23,062 bases of DNA from an uncultured Synergistia bacterium (GCA_937888925.1 CALARM010001083.1:1-23062); one strand, 5' to 3'; shown: positions 13,861-21,240, counted from the stretch's first letter. Program-made: numbers and translations. Notes: generated by a model not told the origin, from the sequence alone.

Positions 13861-14430
13861 ATGGAAAGTATTTTAGAAAAGTTCTTGGAAAATTTGTCTT
13901 ACAAAGTAGAATCATCGAAAGAACCCGGTATAAATAATCATGATTTTAATCAGGGTTTAGAAAAGGCCATGGATTTAATTATATCTGAGATTAATTCTAT
14001 AAAAGAAGCCAGAGAGAAGGACGAAGAATTTAAAGAGGCTTTAAAGGAGACTATAGAAGCTATTGCCAATAAAAAAATAGAAGCTCCAGTATTACATTTT
14101 GAATACCCTGAAAATATGGAATATAAAGATTTTTACGAGTGGTTTCATAATATGGCACATTGTTTTGTAGGTATAGCAAGAATTTTTGAGCAACAAGAAA
14201 GAGGTTCCTGTTGTTGCGTTGACCGTGCCTGGAGAGATTGGATTATGCCTGAAGTGAAAAAGATGTGGAAAGCTTTGAAAAGCAGGAACAAACAAAAACT
14301 TTTAGAACTGGCAAAAAGAATAGATAATCTAAAAGACCCTGATATTAACTACTCATTATATAATCAGGGTATAGAAGAAGCAAGAAATTTACTCCTATGT
14401 GAAGCGGAAAAGATAAAAAAGGAGGGATAG
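13861..14430 (+). CDS. hypothetical protein with two copies of a short repeat module
   Basis: A 189-residue protein. An N-terminal copy (about residues 13-46, FNQGLEKAMDLIISEIN) and a C-terminal copy (about 152-187, YNQGIEEARNLLLCEAEK) of the module also found in the protein at 9721-9954 flank a central domain with WFHNMAHCFVGIARIF and a Cys pair (SCCCVDRAW). The repeated Asn-x-Gly-x-x-x-Ala pattern suggests paired helices that bind a common partner. GGTTTGGTGG lies upstream. Function unknown. Confidence 0.6.
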   Translation: MESILEKFLENLSYKVESSKEPGINNHDFNQGLEKAMDLIISEINSIKEAREKDEEFKEALKETIEAIANKKIEAPVLHFEYPENMEYKDFYEWFHNMAHCFVGIARIFEQQERGSCCCVDRAWRDWIMPEVKKMWKALKSRNKQKLLELAKRIDNLKDPDINYSLYNQGIEEARNLLLCEAEKIKKEG

Positions 14431-14432
14431 AA

Positions 14433-15086
14433 TTGACCAAAGAATTAAAAGATTATAGATTAAAAATGTTGAATAAAGAAAAAATACTTGATATTATCGG
14501 TTATAGTATGATCCAGAATAGTCAGGGGATATTTCTTCCCAAAAAGGAAGAAGATATTACTGTATCAATTCAGTATAATGAACCAGAGATAGATATAATA
14601 GAGGCAATAGAGAATGGTAATAAAGCAGTTAAATTAATGGAAGAAAGTATTAATCAGTTTGAAAGAGAAATAGAAGGAGAAAAATATATAAATATGCTTA
14701 AAGAAATTATTATAGAGGTAAAAAGTAAGCTTCATATAGATATGGAGGAATTAGTAAAAAAAACAGATGAAAAAATATTTCAATCTTCTATGATACCTTT
14801 TTTTCTTACTGATTTTAAAATAGAGCCTATGGTTATGTGTAATCCTTTAAAGCCAGTTTTAGCGGATTATCATTTTCCTATTCTTCCGTTATCTACTATA
14901 GATGAATATGAAATAGACGGCTATAAAAAATTAAAAAAGAAAAAGCTTTTTCTTAAAATTTTCTGCATTAAGTGTTTTAAAAAGAGAAAAATTCTTAAAA
15001 GAAATTTTAAGAATAAAGTGATAAAGTGTAAGAAATGTGGGGGATATATAAAAAAAATAAAGGAGGGGAAGGGCAAAAGTGACTAA
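14433..15086 (+). CDS. hypothetical protein with C-terminal zinc-ribbon-like end
   Basis: A 217-residue protein from TTG 14433, with GGAGGG six bases upstream. The middle (about residues 50-130) is helical and rich in Glu and Ile. The last 50 residues are very basic and carry FCIKCFKK and IKCKKCGGY, two CxxC pairs that would form a zinc ribbon. No family is recognised. The AT-rich, ATA-rich composition resembles the accessory genes around it. It overlaps the next gene by 8 bases. Confidence 0.55.
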   Translation: MTKELKDYRLKMLNKEKILDIIGYSMIQNSQGIFLPKKEEDITVSIQYNEPEIDIIEAIENGNKAVKLMEESINQFEREIEGEKYINMLKEIIIEVKSKLHIDMEELVKKTDEKIFQSSMIPFFLTDFKIEPMVMCNPLKPVLADYHFPILPLSTIDEYEIDGYKKLKKKKLFLKIFCIKCFKKRKILKRNFKNKVIKCKKCGGYIKKIKEGKGKSD

Positions 15087-15309
15087 AGGGAAGTGTTTAA
15101 GATGCGGAAAGGAACGAAAAGAGATATTCTTAAAATCTATATATTCACCTGAAAAGTTAATAGAATATTTAGGTTCAAAAGAAACCGGTTTTTATTCTGC
15201 TATCAAACCAAATGGAGGAACAGCCAATATTACAGAATGTTGCGGAACTATTGAGATAAATATTAATATAACTGGCGAATTTAAAGAATATATGAGAGAG
15301 GAGGGATGA
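15079..15309 (+). CDS. small Cys-containing hypothetical protein
   Basis: A 76-residue protein starting at GTG 15079 behind AGGAGGGG. The N-terminal KCLRCGKE and the later ECCGT give four Cys, a possible zinc site split by about 45 residues. The C-terminus is beta-like (IEININITGEF). Function unknown. It overlaps the following start. Confidence 0.5.
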   Translation: MTKGKCLRCGKERKEIFLKSIYSPEKLIEYLGSKETGFYSAIKPNGGTANITECCGTIEININITGEFKEYMREEG

Positions 15310-15311
15310 TT

Positions 15312-15539
15312 ATGAAATATCAAGAAGGAATATATCAACGTCAAGAAATAGTTTATTTAAAAAATGAAGAGAAAAGAGAAAAAGATATTTGTTTCCTTGA
15401 TATTATAGATAGGAAATCTATAGAACTTGCCTCCGCTATGGGTGTATCGGTAGAATATGCTAAAGGGCATATAATGGAAGCTATGAGGGAACATAGTCCA
15501 GAGGAAAAAGCCAGGTATAAAAAAGACACATTGAATTAA
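15312..15539 (+). CDS. small HTH-like protein, candidate late transcription regulator
   Basis: A 75-residue protein from ATG 15312, with GAGGAGGG six bases upstream; an in-frame ATG at 15306 lies too close to that site. Residues about 28-60 (LDIIDRKSIELASAMGVSVE, then AKGHIMEAMREH) look like a helix-turn-helix of the sigma region 4 kind. In Bacillota phages, the gene just before the small terminase often encodes a late regulator (ArpU/RinA-type). The position here matches, and a promoter-terminator pair follows it directly. The family assignment is inference from position and shape. Confidence 0.45.
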   Translation: MKYQEGIYQRQEIVYLKNEEKREKDICFLDIIDRKSIELASAMGVSVEYAKGHIMEAMREHSPEEKARYKKDTLN

Positions 15540-15559
15540 AACTTAAAGTGTGATAATAT
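15531..15559 (+). promoter_or_regulatory. candidate late promoter
   Basis: TTGAAT (15531-15536) and TAATAT (15554-15559) are separated by 17 bp. Transcription would begin near 15566, only a few bases before the terminator at 15574. This layout resembles lambda PR' with its immediate terminator. Confidence 0.45.
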
Positions 15560-15573
15560 AAATAATATAAGTA

Positions 15574-15608
15574 AAGAGGAAGAAGTTTAGAGCTTCTTCC
15601 TCTTTTTT
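15574..15608 (+). terminator. Rho-independent terminator before the packaging genes
   Basis: Perfect 12-bp stem: AAGAGGAAGAAG (15574-15585) with CTTCTTCCTCTT (15593-15604), loop TTTAGAG, continuing into a T run to 15608. It separates the middle genes from the terminase genes. Downstream expression needs read-through or a further promoter. Confidence 0.85.
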
Positions 15609-15620
15609 ATTTACCAAAAA

Positions 15621-15668
15621 TTAGGACAAAATTAAGACAGCTTTAGGACAAAAATTATGACAAAAATT
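15621..15668. repeat. phased TTAxGACA repeats, candidate terminase recognition site
   Basis: TTAGGACA (15621), TTAAGACA (15632), TTAGGACA (15643) and TTATGACA (15655) recur every 11-12 bp, so they face the same side of the helix. They end at the start codon of the small terminase. Small-terminase binding sites (cos or pac) often lie in or next to this gene. Confidence 0.5.
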
Positions 15669-16130
15669 GAAAAATTAGGCCTGGAAGAAAAAATAATAGG
15701 AGATAAAAAAAAGGGATTACCCTTGAGAGATATTGCAAAAAAATACAATCTATCTAAGGGCTCAATTGAGCATTTTTTAAATAGTAAATATATCACCAGG
15801 GATATTCAAAAACCTCTCACGAAAAGAGCCGAAAAAACAATTGAAGTAACAAATTCTTCTATCTTTGAAATAAGCGGAAAATTAGAGGAGTTACATAAAA
15901 AGCTGATAGAGTCTGAGAATGATTTTGAAAAAGACAGTATAAATAAAATCTTCTGGTTTAAGGAATTCAGGGAACAAATCAAGCTTGCGGCAACCCTGGT
16001 GAAACAGATTATTTCTTATGAGGAAGCCAAGAAATTCAGGCAAATACTTGTCGAAGAGATAGGAAAAGAAAGCAAAGATGTACAGCAGCGAATTATTAGA
16101 AGGATATACTCTTTTAGAAGAGTTGAATAA
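15657..16130 (+). CDS. terS: terminase small subunit
   Basis: A 157-residue protein. Residues about 12-45 form a helix-turn-helix (KKKGLPLRDIAKKYNLSKGS), as in DNA-recognising small terminase subunits. A long helical region follows (about 75-150), suited to ring oligomerisation. It would bind the packaging site and load the large subunit. The assignment rests on the HTH-plus-helix layout, its length, and the overlap with the large terminase gene. AGGACA is the only ribosome-binding-like sequence upstream. Confidence 0.75.
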   Translation: MTKIEKLGLEEKIIGDKKKGLPLRDIAKKYNLSKGSIEHFLNSKYITRDIQKPLTKRAEKTIEVTNSSIFEISGKLEELHKKLIESENDFEKDSINKIFWFKEFREQIKLAATLVKQIISYEEAKKFRQILVEEIGKESKDVQQRIIRRIYSFRRVE

Positions 16131-17565
16131 TCCAGAGGTCTTTAAAGAGCTTAATGATATTAAAAACTCTTTACCTCTTCCGGAGGAAATAATTAATAAA
16201 ACCCCTCTTTCTTTTAAAGATTTCTGTATAAAATTCCTTCCTCATTATTTTTCTCAGGATAATTGTGAACTCCATGAAGAAATTATCCGCCTGGCTGAAG
16301 ATGACTCTTTTGAGTCAGTTCTTATTATTGCCCCCAGGGGTTTTGCAAAGTCAACTTATTGCTCAGTTGCGCTTCCTCTCTGGAGAGTGTGTGAAGGGTT
16401 ATCTAAATTCGTTCTTCTTGTGTCTGACAGTTCTACTCAGGCAGAAGCTTACCTGAGAGATATCATAACCGAATTGGAAGAAAATGAGGATTTAAGAAGG
16501 CATTATGGTGAAAATATCCTTCCGAAACTTGATAAAAAGAAAGCTGTGGTGAAGTGGTGTGACAGGGATATTATAACAAGGAGTAATTGCCGGATTGCAG
16601 CCAGGGGAACAGGGCAGAAATTAAGGGGTATAAGAACCAGGCAGTATAGACCAGACTTCCTGGTTGTGGACGATATGGAGAACGATGAACATGTTCAAAC
16701 TCCGGAGCAAAGAAAAAAAACTGAAAAATGGTATACCTCTGCTTTGTTAAACTGCCTGGAGCCGGATAAAGGCAGAGAATTCATAATCGGTACTATAATT
16801 CATTACGACTCTCTCTTAAAAAAATTAATGAAAAACGATAGCTATACCACCAGATTTTATAAAGCTATAAAAGATGATGGTACTGCTTTATGGTCCTCCA
16901 GATGGTCATTAGAAAAACTTGCAAAAAAAAGAAAGAAAATAGGTATTCATGCTTTTACGAAAGAGTTTTTAAATGATCCTCTTGACCCGGAAACAAAACC
17001 TTTTAGAAAAGAATGGCTCAAGTATTATACCCATGCTGAAATAAAAAATAAAAAATTAACTATATATCAGGCAATCGACCCGGCTATTAGTAAAAAAACT
17101 AAAGCTGATTATTTTGTTTTGATAACTATAGGAGTGGATGAAGATCTAAATATATATATTCTTGAAATATTTAGAAAGAAAATAGGATTTCCTGAGCAGG
17201 TAAGGGTTGTAAGAGAACAGTATAAAAAGTGGAACCCCCAAAGAGTAGCTGTTGAAGAAAACGGATATCAAGCGGCATTAAAAGAACAAACTTTAACAAA
17301 AGAGAGAATTCCTTTTAAACCGATTAAGAACATAAGTGATAAATATACAAGAATACTTACTCTCACGCCAGATTTTGAAAATGGAAAAATATTTATCCTT
17401 GAAAATATGAAAGATTTTGAAGATGAATATGAATATTACCCGGAGTCAGCACATGACGATCAGCTTGATTGCCTGGAAATGGATATCGGTTTAATAGATA
17501 AGAGTATTCATGAAGATGTAGATGTTGATGATTGTGTAGGCGGCTACAAAACAGAAATGATATAG
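16078..17565 (+). CDS. terL: terminase large subunit
   Basis: A 495-residue protein with both motor and nuclease domains. The ATPase has Walker A APRGFAKST (85-93) and Walker B DFLVVDDME (193-201, acidic Asp198/Asp199). The RNase H-like nuclease has an acidic residue in AIDPA (Asp334) and HDDQLD (459-464), with AVEENGYQAAL between them. It pumps DNA into the prohead through the portal and cuts concatemers. The start at 16078 overlaps the small subunit by 53 bases, longer than usual; a later start is possible, but the N-terminus is not needed for the motifs. The portal gene follows at 12 bases. Confidence 0.95.
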   Translation: MYSSELLEGYTLLEELNNPEVFKELNDIKNSLPLPEEIINKTPLSFKDFCIKFLPHYFSQDNCELHEEIIRLAEDDSFESVLIIAPRGFAKSTYCSVALPLWRVCEGLSKFVLLVSDSSTQAEAYLRDIITELEENEDLRRHYGENILPKLDKKKAVVKWCDRDIITRSNCRIAARGTGQKLRGIRTRQYRPDFLVVDDMENDEHVQTPEQRKKTEKWYTSALLNCLEPDKGREFIIGTIIHYDSLLKKLMKNDSYTTRFYKAIKDDGTALWSSRWSLEKLAKKRKKIGIHAFTKEFLNDPLDPETKPFRKEWLKYYTHAEIKNKKLTIYQAIDPAISKKTKADYFVLITIGVDEDLNIYILEIFRKKIGFPEQVRVVREQYKKWNPQRVAVEENGYQAALKEQTLTKERIPFKPIKNISDKYTRILTLTPDFENGKIFILENMKDFEDEYEYYPESAHDDQLDCLEMDIGLIDKSIHEDVDVDDCVGGYKTEMI

Positions 17566-17577
17566 GAGGTTTTTATT

Positions 17578-18924
17578 ATGGGATTTATTGGAAAATTTCT
17601 TGATTTCGTGGGTGTTCAAAGAGTAAATAATATAGAGATAGAAAAAGGAATAGAGCAGAAACAGCAGGGAACTTCTGACCCTGCTTATGATTTTATTTTA
17701 AACGAGGCGTACAAACTGATAAATGCTGATTATACTGATAGATGCGACCTTGAAAAACTTGAGAAGATAAGCAGAGATGAAACCGTAAGCAATGCCCTGG
17801 ATTTCCTTGCTTTTAATATTCTCCAAAAAATCAATCTCAATGGATATACCCATGAAAATAAAGCCATAGAAGAATGTGTAAAAAAATCCATAGAACATCA
17901 CGAGGGTTCATTCCAGAATTCGGTAAAAGATATATTAAAGAAAGGTCTTTTTTATGGTTATAATTCTTGTCAGACTATATTTGATATAGTTGATAATAAT
18001 TACCTGTGGGGTTGGACTGTGAATTATAACTCAGTAGATATTTCTTATCAGATAGCTAAAAATGATAGAAATAAAGAGTTTATAGGTAAAATCAAGATAG
18101 GAACCAAAGAATATCTGGCGCAAAATTTCATTCACTACATTCATGGTGATTTAAGTAATATGTATGGTTATGGCAGGGGGAATTATCTTGAAAAGTATTA
18201 TGATTTAAAAGTAATGTGCCTAAAGATGTGGGCTGTCTTTATACAAAAATTCACTATGCCGACTCTCCTGGGTAAAACAAAAGGAAAAATAAAAGACCTG
18301 ATGGACAAATTGAAAAAATGGACATGGCTTAATATTATTTGTCTTAATACCTCTGAAGATATAGATGAGCAGGTTGATGTGGTAGAGAGAAAGGCAGGAC
18401 TCGGAGGTTCAAATGAATATATAACTGCTATCAGTTTTATTAATATGCTCATATATAGAGTTTTTTTCCTCCCTCCTCTTCTGGAAGCAGGGCAGGCAGG
18501 AGGCTCTTATGCTCTCGGAGATGTTCATTTTAAGATGTTTGATAAGGCTTGCTCTGAGATTGCCAGAGAATTTAAAGACCAGGTTCTTTTGGCTCAATGG
18601 GTTCAAACTCTTATTATAAACAACTTTGGAGAGCAGGATAGTTATGGCGATTTTGTAGAGGAAGATACCTTTACTCTTGAAGAGAAAAAAATGATGATGG
18701 AGATACTTGAAAAGCTCACGAACACCGGTTATCTTGACTCTATAGAAGATAATGAATTTGTAAGAAAGATATTCAAAATTCCACCAATGAAGAACCCTGC
18801 CGAAGCCCTTATGAAAAAGATGAAAGAGGAGATTGCCAATGCCAGAACTTTTGAGCCGGACACAACCCAGAACCCAGAGCAAAATCTCACAGAAGTTCAA
18901 TCTCAGGTTCAATCCAAAAATTAA
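17578..18924 (+). CDS. portal protein (DUF935, Mu gp29-like)
   Basis: A 448-residue protein. Recognisable features of Mu gp29-like portals include YGYGRGNYLEKYY, then KMWAVFIQKFTMPTLLGK, then a helical stem and a wing region with YALGDVHFKMFDKACSEIA. Twelve copies are expected at the capsid vertex, forming the channel used by the terminase. ATAGGAGG precedes the ATG. The last 86 bases overlap the next gene. The Asn/Gln/Thr-rich C-terminus is variable in this family. Confidence 0.85.
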   Translation: MGFIGKFLDFVGVQRVNNIEIEKGIEQKQQGTSDPAYDFILNEAYKLINADYTDRCDLEKLEKISRDETVSNALDFLAFNILQKINLNGYTHENKAIEECVKKSIEHHEGSFQNSVKDILKKGLFYGYNSCQTIFDIVDNNYLWGWTVNYNSVDISYQIAKNDRNKEFIGKIKIGTKEYLAQNFIHYIHGDLSNMYGYGRGNYLEKYYDLKVMCLKMWAVFIQKFTMPTLLGKTKGKIKDLMDKLKKWTWLNIICLNTSEDIDEQVDVVERKAGLGGSNEYITAISFINMLIYRVFFLPPLLEAGQAGGSYALGDVHFKMFDKACSEIAREFKDQVLLAQWVQTLIINNFGEQDSYGDFVEEDTFTLEEKKMMMEILEKLTNTGYLDSIEDNEFVRKIFKIPPMKNPAEALMKKMKEEIANARTFEPDTTQNPEQNLTEVQSQVQSKN

Positions 18925-20779
18925 AGCTAAAATCGTCAGGACTTTTGACGCTCTTGAGCAGGGTTTTATTGGCCTTGCTCAAGAAGCTCTTGAACCCATA
19001 GAAAAGGATTTCCTGAATGAATTAAAAGATATAGCAGAAAAGAGAGATGTAGATAGACTTAACAATCTATATCTTAACTTCTCTTCTTTTCAGCAGGTTC
19101 TTTACGCTTTTTTTTCAGAGAGTAGAAGAGTGGGAAGGCTCCATGGTATAACTGAGGGCCTGGAGCTTAAGCAGTATTATGAAAATAGAAGCTCAGTTCG
19201 TGATGTGGTAAAGAAGCTGGAAAGAAAATCTATAAACCAGGTAGCGAATGAAATCATAGACGGACTAACTACTGCTTTAAAACCGGAAAATAAAGTTAAA
19301 GCCACTTCTTTTTCAGTAGTACCTTACGATGCTCTTAATTTTTATAAAAACTACTCTCTTTCCCTGAAGGGTGACATAGAAGCAGATCTTCTAAGGAAAG
19401 CAAAAAACATTATTTATTCCGGAATAGAAAATGGACTTTCTACTCAGAATATAACTTTCGGCCTTGAGTCTATATTCCCGACATTTACATCCGGCAGGCT
19501 GAATAACATAGCCAGGACGGAAACGAGCAAGGCATATAATGCCGGAAGACTGGAAGGATTTAAAGCTCCTGAGTTGGAAGGATTTATAAAAGGTGTCCAG
19601 TTCTCTGCCATAATGGACTCACGCGTTACGGATATATGTGAAAAAAGGCACGGGCTTATTTTTGCAATAGATGATCCTCGGTTACAATCAAACAATCCTC
19701 CTCTTCACTACCAGTGTCGTAGTGTTCTCATTCCGGTTGATAAGTATAGTCTAATCGAAGAAGATTTAGAGGATAAGGTAGGTAAGGGATGGGAAGACGT
19801 GCAGGAGCCTATGAAGGGGTTTGGAGGTGTGAAGGACGAAAAAGGAGAATCGGGAGCTGTAGGGAAATATATAAAAGATGATATTTCTAACTGGAGAGAA
19901 TATAAAGAAAGTGATTCGAGTATGGAAAAAGCATTGAAAGATAAAGAAAATGCAAAATTATTATGCAATAAGATAAATGAAAAAATACTTAAAGATTATA
20001 AACATAGAGAATTTGGTGGATATGTTTATCCTGGCAATAATGATGTGTTTTATTATTATTTGAAGGATATAGATATAAACTGCCCTGCTTTTCATAAAGA
20101 TGGTAAAATTTATATACGACCAGATCTGTTGGAAGTATTGCATAAAATAGACATAGAAGATTTACATATAATAACTCACGAAAATTTTCATTTTGTTGGT
20201 ATTTATGGAACAAGAGGATGGAAAGGAGATTTAGAAACAACAGAATTTTTTGAAGAAGGATTGACGGATTTATTAGCAAGAAAATTCAGTTTTTCTAATT
20301 TTGTCGATGTAGAAAAATTTACCGAAGGAAATGATGAAGAAAATAAAAAAGTGAATCAATTACTTCACTTAGGAAATATTTATGATGATTATTGTTTTCA
20401 TATGCTATTACAATTAATTTCACACCATGGACAAAATAATAACTATAAAGTTAACTCAGTTGACATATATGAGGAATTAAAAAAGATAAGGACTATTGAT
20501 GTTTTTACAGAGAAAGAATTAGAAGAAAAAAATTATAATGAAAAATTATCTCAGGCAAGAAAAGAAAAAATTACCTGGCAAGATAAATTTTCTTTTACTT
20601 CTTCAACTGTTACACAAGAAAAATTTAACGAAGTCTTGAATAATATAAAGAAAAGTGGTATTCTAGAAGAAGAGATAGAGGTTTATTTAGAGGATATTTT
20701 ACAAAATGAAAAAATTAAAAAAGACGAAAAATATATTAATTTAAGAAGGGGGTTAATAAAGTGGTTCTTGGAGAATTAA
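18839..20779 (+). CDS. MuF/SPP1 gp7-like head protein fused to a zinc-metallopeptidase domain (candidate polymorphic toxin)
   Basis: A 646-residue protein, about twice the usual length of MuF proteins. Residues 1-300 are the MuF minor head domain: ARTETSKAYNAGRLEGF (from Ala225), ICEKRHG (Cys267) and PPLHYQCRS (His290, Cys293). After a Gly-rich linker (about 305-345), a second domain runs to the end, with a gluzincin-like site THENFH (His447, Glu448, His451) and FFEEGLTDLL (Glu473 the likely third zinc ligand). MuF domains are injected with phage DNA, and MuF-fused C-terminal toxin domains are a known polymorphic class. The target is unknown. I chose ATG 18839 (AGAGGAG seven bases upstream) over TTG 18833. 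The C-terminal domain is much more AT-rich than the MuF part. Confidence 0.85.
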   Translation: MPELLSRTQPRTQSKISQKFNLRFNPKIKAKIVRTFDALEQGFIGLAQEALEPIEKDFLNELKDIAEKRDVDRLNNLYLNFSSFQQVLYAFFSESRRVGRLHGITEGLELKQYYENRSSVRDVVKKLERKSINQVANEIIDGLTTALKPENKVKATSFSVVPYDALNFYKNYSLSLKGDIEADLLRKAKNIIYSGIENGLSTQNITFGLESIFPTFTSGRLNNIARTETSKAYNAGRLEGFKAPELEGFIKGVQFSAIMDSRVTDICEKRHGLIFAIDDPRLQSNNPPLHYQCRSVLIPVDKYSLIEEDLEDKVGKGWEDVQEPMKGFGGVKDEKGESGAVGKYIKDDISNWREYKESDSSMEKALKDKENAKLLCNKINEKILKDYKHREFGGYVYPGNNDVFYYYLKDIDINCPAFHKDGKIYIRPDLLEVLHKIDIEDLHIITHENFHFVGIYGTRGWKGDLETTEFFEEGLTDLLARKFSFSNFVDVEKFTEGNDEENKKVNQLLHLGNIYDDYCFHMLLQLISHHGQNNNYKVNSVDIYEELKKIRTIDVFTEKELEEKNYNEKLSQARKEKITWQDKFSFTSSTVTQEKFNEVLNNIKKSGILEEEIEVYLEDILQNEKIKKDEKYINLRRGLIKWFLEN

Positions 20780-20997
20780 AAAAAGATAATGAAATAGAAA
20801 TATTATGTGAACTAGAAGATTTGATATTTTATCATAAAGGTAAAAAAATAAAACCCTCCGAAGAAGAATTAAAACATATGTATTCTTTATGCGATAAATT
20901 AGAAGCTATTGCTCCACGATATAAAAGAAATGTTTGCCCATATCGAACTACTGTAACTCTTCTTGTAAAGAAATTACCTGAAGGTGTTACAATCTAA
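20761..20997 (+). CDS. candidate immunity protein or partner of the MuF metallopeptidase
   Basis: A 78-residue protein from GTG 20761, with GGGGG eight bases upstream. It overlaps the MuF-peptidase gene by 19 bases, so it is translationally coupled. It is small, soluble and acidic in its first half, with helix-forming segments (EIEILCELEDLIFYHKG, then EEELKHMYSLCDKLEAIA). No head-protein family is recognised. Its position directly after a toxin-like domain and its AT-rich base use, shared with that domain, suggest cognate immunity in the lysogen. This is inference; it could also be an unrelated small head gene. Confidence 0.55.
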   Translation: MVLGELKKDNEIEILCELEDLIFYHKGKKIKPSEEELKHMYSLCDKLEAIAPRYKRNVCPYRTTVTLLVKKLPEGVTI

Positions 20998-21098
20998 CCT
21001 TTGACCCTGTAATCCCCGACTATAAAAAGGTACACAAATTTTTTCTTACTTTTTATTTCCTCCATTCTCAATAATAACACCAACTTTATCAATTTAAG

Positions 21099-21132
21099 CA
21101 GACATCTATGTCCTTTTTCAGACATCTATGTC
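21099..21132. repeat. tandem operator-like repeats
   Basis: CAGACATCTATGTC occurs at 21099-21112 and 21119-21132, exactly 20 bp apart (two helical turns). Each contains the inverted repeat AGACAT/ATGTC(T or C). They end two bases before the -35 box at 21135, a position typical of activator sites. Confidence 0.65.
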
Positions 21133-21134
21133 TA

Positions 21135-21163
21135 TTGTCAAAAAGCCGCATATGGTATATATT
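21135..21163 (+). promoter_or_regulatory. promoter for the protease/capsid genes
   Basis: TTGTCA (21135-21140) and TATATT (21158-21163) have a 17-bp spacer. Two 14-bp repeats lie directly upstream. The start would be near 21170, ahead of the terminator at 21195. Confidence 0.6.
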
Positions 21164-21194
21164 TAATTTATCTAGTAAAGAATTAAATTACGGG

Positions 21195-21240
21195 CAGAAG
21201 TTTAGAAGATGAAAAATCTTTTTCTAAACTTCTGTTTTTT
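21195..21240 (+). terminator. leader terminator with alternative pairing (attenuator-like)
   Basis: CAGAAGTTTAGAA (21195-21207) pairs perfectly with TTCTAAACTTCTG (21222-21234), followed by T6. The inner part of the left arm (21200-21211, GTTTAGAAGATG) can instead pair with CATCTTCTAAAC (21241-21252) just downstream, which would break the terminator. The 11-mer AGAAGTTTAGA is shared with the terminator at 15574-15608. Confidence 0.7.

Noticed and set aside
18833..18838. TTG start of the MuF gene
   Set aside because: The ribosome binding site AGAGGAG would be only one base away; the ATG at 18839 has a normal seven-base spacing.
18409..18912. minus-strand 167-codon frame inside the portal gene
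   Set aside because: It is antisense to the well-supported portal gene and has no recognisable features.
18839..20779. the metallopeptidase domain as the prohead maturation protease
   Set aside because: A Mu gpI-like protease/scaffold gene is present at 21281, and HExxH zinc peptidases are not the usual prohead proteases; the toxin reading fits better, though not proven.
20998..21050. promoter with TTGACC and TATAAA after the partner gene
   Set aside because: The spacer is only about 14 bp, too short for a SigA promoter.
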